Positions 31,461-31,892 of a DNA stretch of 31,892 nt are shown one piece after another (the stretch's first letter is position 1; each line of letters begins with the position of its first letter). The notes beneath the pieces were generated by a model, which saw only the letters and a program-made list of their open reading frames with translations, had not been told where the DNA came from and did not search any database. The position numbers were made by a program, and so were the translations under genes. The stretch lies in the NCBI GenBank assembly GCA_023390245.1, contig JAEWDF010000086.1, forward strand, positions 1-31,892, in the 5' to 3' direction. The DNA is from Pseudomonadota bacterium. GTDB lineage: Bacteria > Pseudomonadota > Alphaproteobacteria > Caulobacterales > Caulobacteraceae.

Positions 31461-31892
31461 ATGTCCTTTGACGACGACAACCGACCCGGCCGCGGCGCCT
31501 ATACGCCGCCGACCGACGACGACCTGCCGTTCCGGCGCGGCTTCGACGCGCGCGGCGGACGCCCCGTGGGCGGCGGGAGCAAGGCCCCGCCGGTGACGCT
31601 GATCGTCAGCGCGGTGGTGCTGCTGGTGCTGATCGCGGCGGTGGTCTTCTTCTATCGCTCGGGCATGCGCGCCTCCACCGACGCGCCGCCGGCCGTGGGC
31701 CAGCCCGTGGGCGAGATGAAGGCGGCGGCGCCGATCGACGCCCAGCCGGTCGACCCGGCCGAGGGGGTGCGCGTCTATCGCGACGAGGCCGAGGCTCCGG
31801 ACGCGCCCGTGACCTTCACCCCGCCGCCGGAACAGCCCCAGCCGCGTCCGGCCGCGCCGCCCGCCGCTGCGCCGACCGGCCAGGGCCTGCCG
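31461..31892 (+). CDS. Membrane-anchored proline-rich protein, probably SPOR-domain (3' end outside window)
   Basis: 144 residues are visible and the frame is open to the right edge. A polar N-terminus (DDDNRPGRGAYTPPTDDDLPF) precedes one membrane helix (about 43-65, PPVTLIVSAVVLLVLIAAVVFFY), then an extended Pro/Ala-rich linker. This N-in, single-span plan with a linker and its place after dgt match SPOR-domain proteins that bind peptidoglycan at the division site, but the SPOR domain itself would lie beyond the window. Start: ATG with GGAG about 9 nt upstream. Confidence 0.65.
   Translation, partial: MSFDDDNRPGRGAYTPPTDDDLPFRRGFDARGGRPVGGGSKAPPVTLIVSAVVLLVLIAAVVFFYRSGMRASTDAPPAVGQPVGEMKAAAPIDAQPVDPAEGVRVYRDEAEAPDAPVTFTPPPEQPQPRPAAPPAAAPTGQGLP

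Overview
The window is GC-rich, densely packed alphaproteobacterial DNA, most likely from a Brevundimonas-like member of the Caulobacteraceae. The grounds are a TonB-dependent receptor of the Caulobacter/Xanthomonas type, LacI-controlled glycoside genes with flavin-dependent halogenase homologues beside them, the erpA-dgt divergent pair, and two families of short inverted repeats of a kind common in Caulobacterales and relatives. The genus is an inference from these traits; no rRNA or tRNA gene is present to confirm it.

Layout. 1-2450: the 3' part of a large autotransporter with a repetitive passenger and a complete C-terminal barrel. 2520-12258 (minus strand): a five-gene operon in the order GH3 beta-glucosidase, TonB-dependent receptor, two tandem flavin-dependent 'tryptophan halogenase' proteins, and a LacI-family repressor. 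12686-18251 (plus strand): a flavin reductase fused to a degenerate hydrolase-like domain, thiolase, a secreted alkaline-phosphatase-superfamily enzyme and pyruvate kinase. 18575-19987: a solitary D12-class adenine DNA methylase and a small membrane protein. 19992-24144 (minus strand): rnhB, tag, an SDR, ygfZ, a YkgJ-type cysteine-rich protein and a small coiled-coil protein, with three copies of a 130-145 bp inverted repeat between them. 24248-27460 (plus strand): a GT9 glycosyltransferase, a dihydroorotase-like amidohydrolase and a prephenate-dehydrogenase-like enzyme. 27629-29563 (minus strand): an SdpR-SdpI-like pair followed by a secreted serine hydrolase. 29729-31892: erpA, dgt and the start of a membrane-anchored proline-rich (probably SPOR) protein.

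The most interesting unit is 2520-13678. The sequence suggests a glycoside uptake and hydrolysis operon (outer-membrane receptor plus exported GH3) that also carries two intact flavin-dependent halogenase homologues and its own repressor. A flavin reductase, the partner such enzymes need, is transcribed divergently. Two LacI-type palindromes lie in the shared 427-bp intergenic region. A strong intrinsic terminator-like hairpin sits between the receptor and the halogenases, which would set them at a lower expression level. What the halogenases act on is not shown by the sequence.

The rest is mostly housekeeping, with several details worth a second look: a repeat-borne Shine-Dalgarno sequence in front of tag, a glyoxalase-like gene remnant, a dihydroorotase-like protein with one metal-ligand histidine replaced by glutamine, and clustered short repeats before the methylase.
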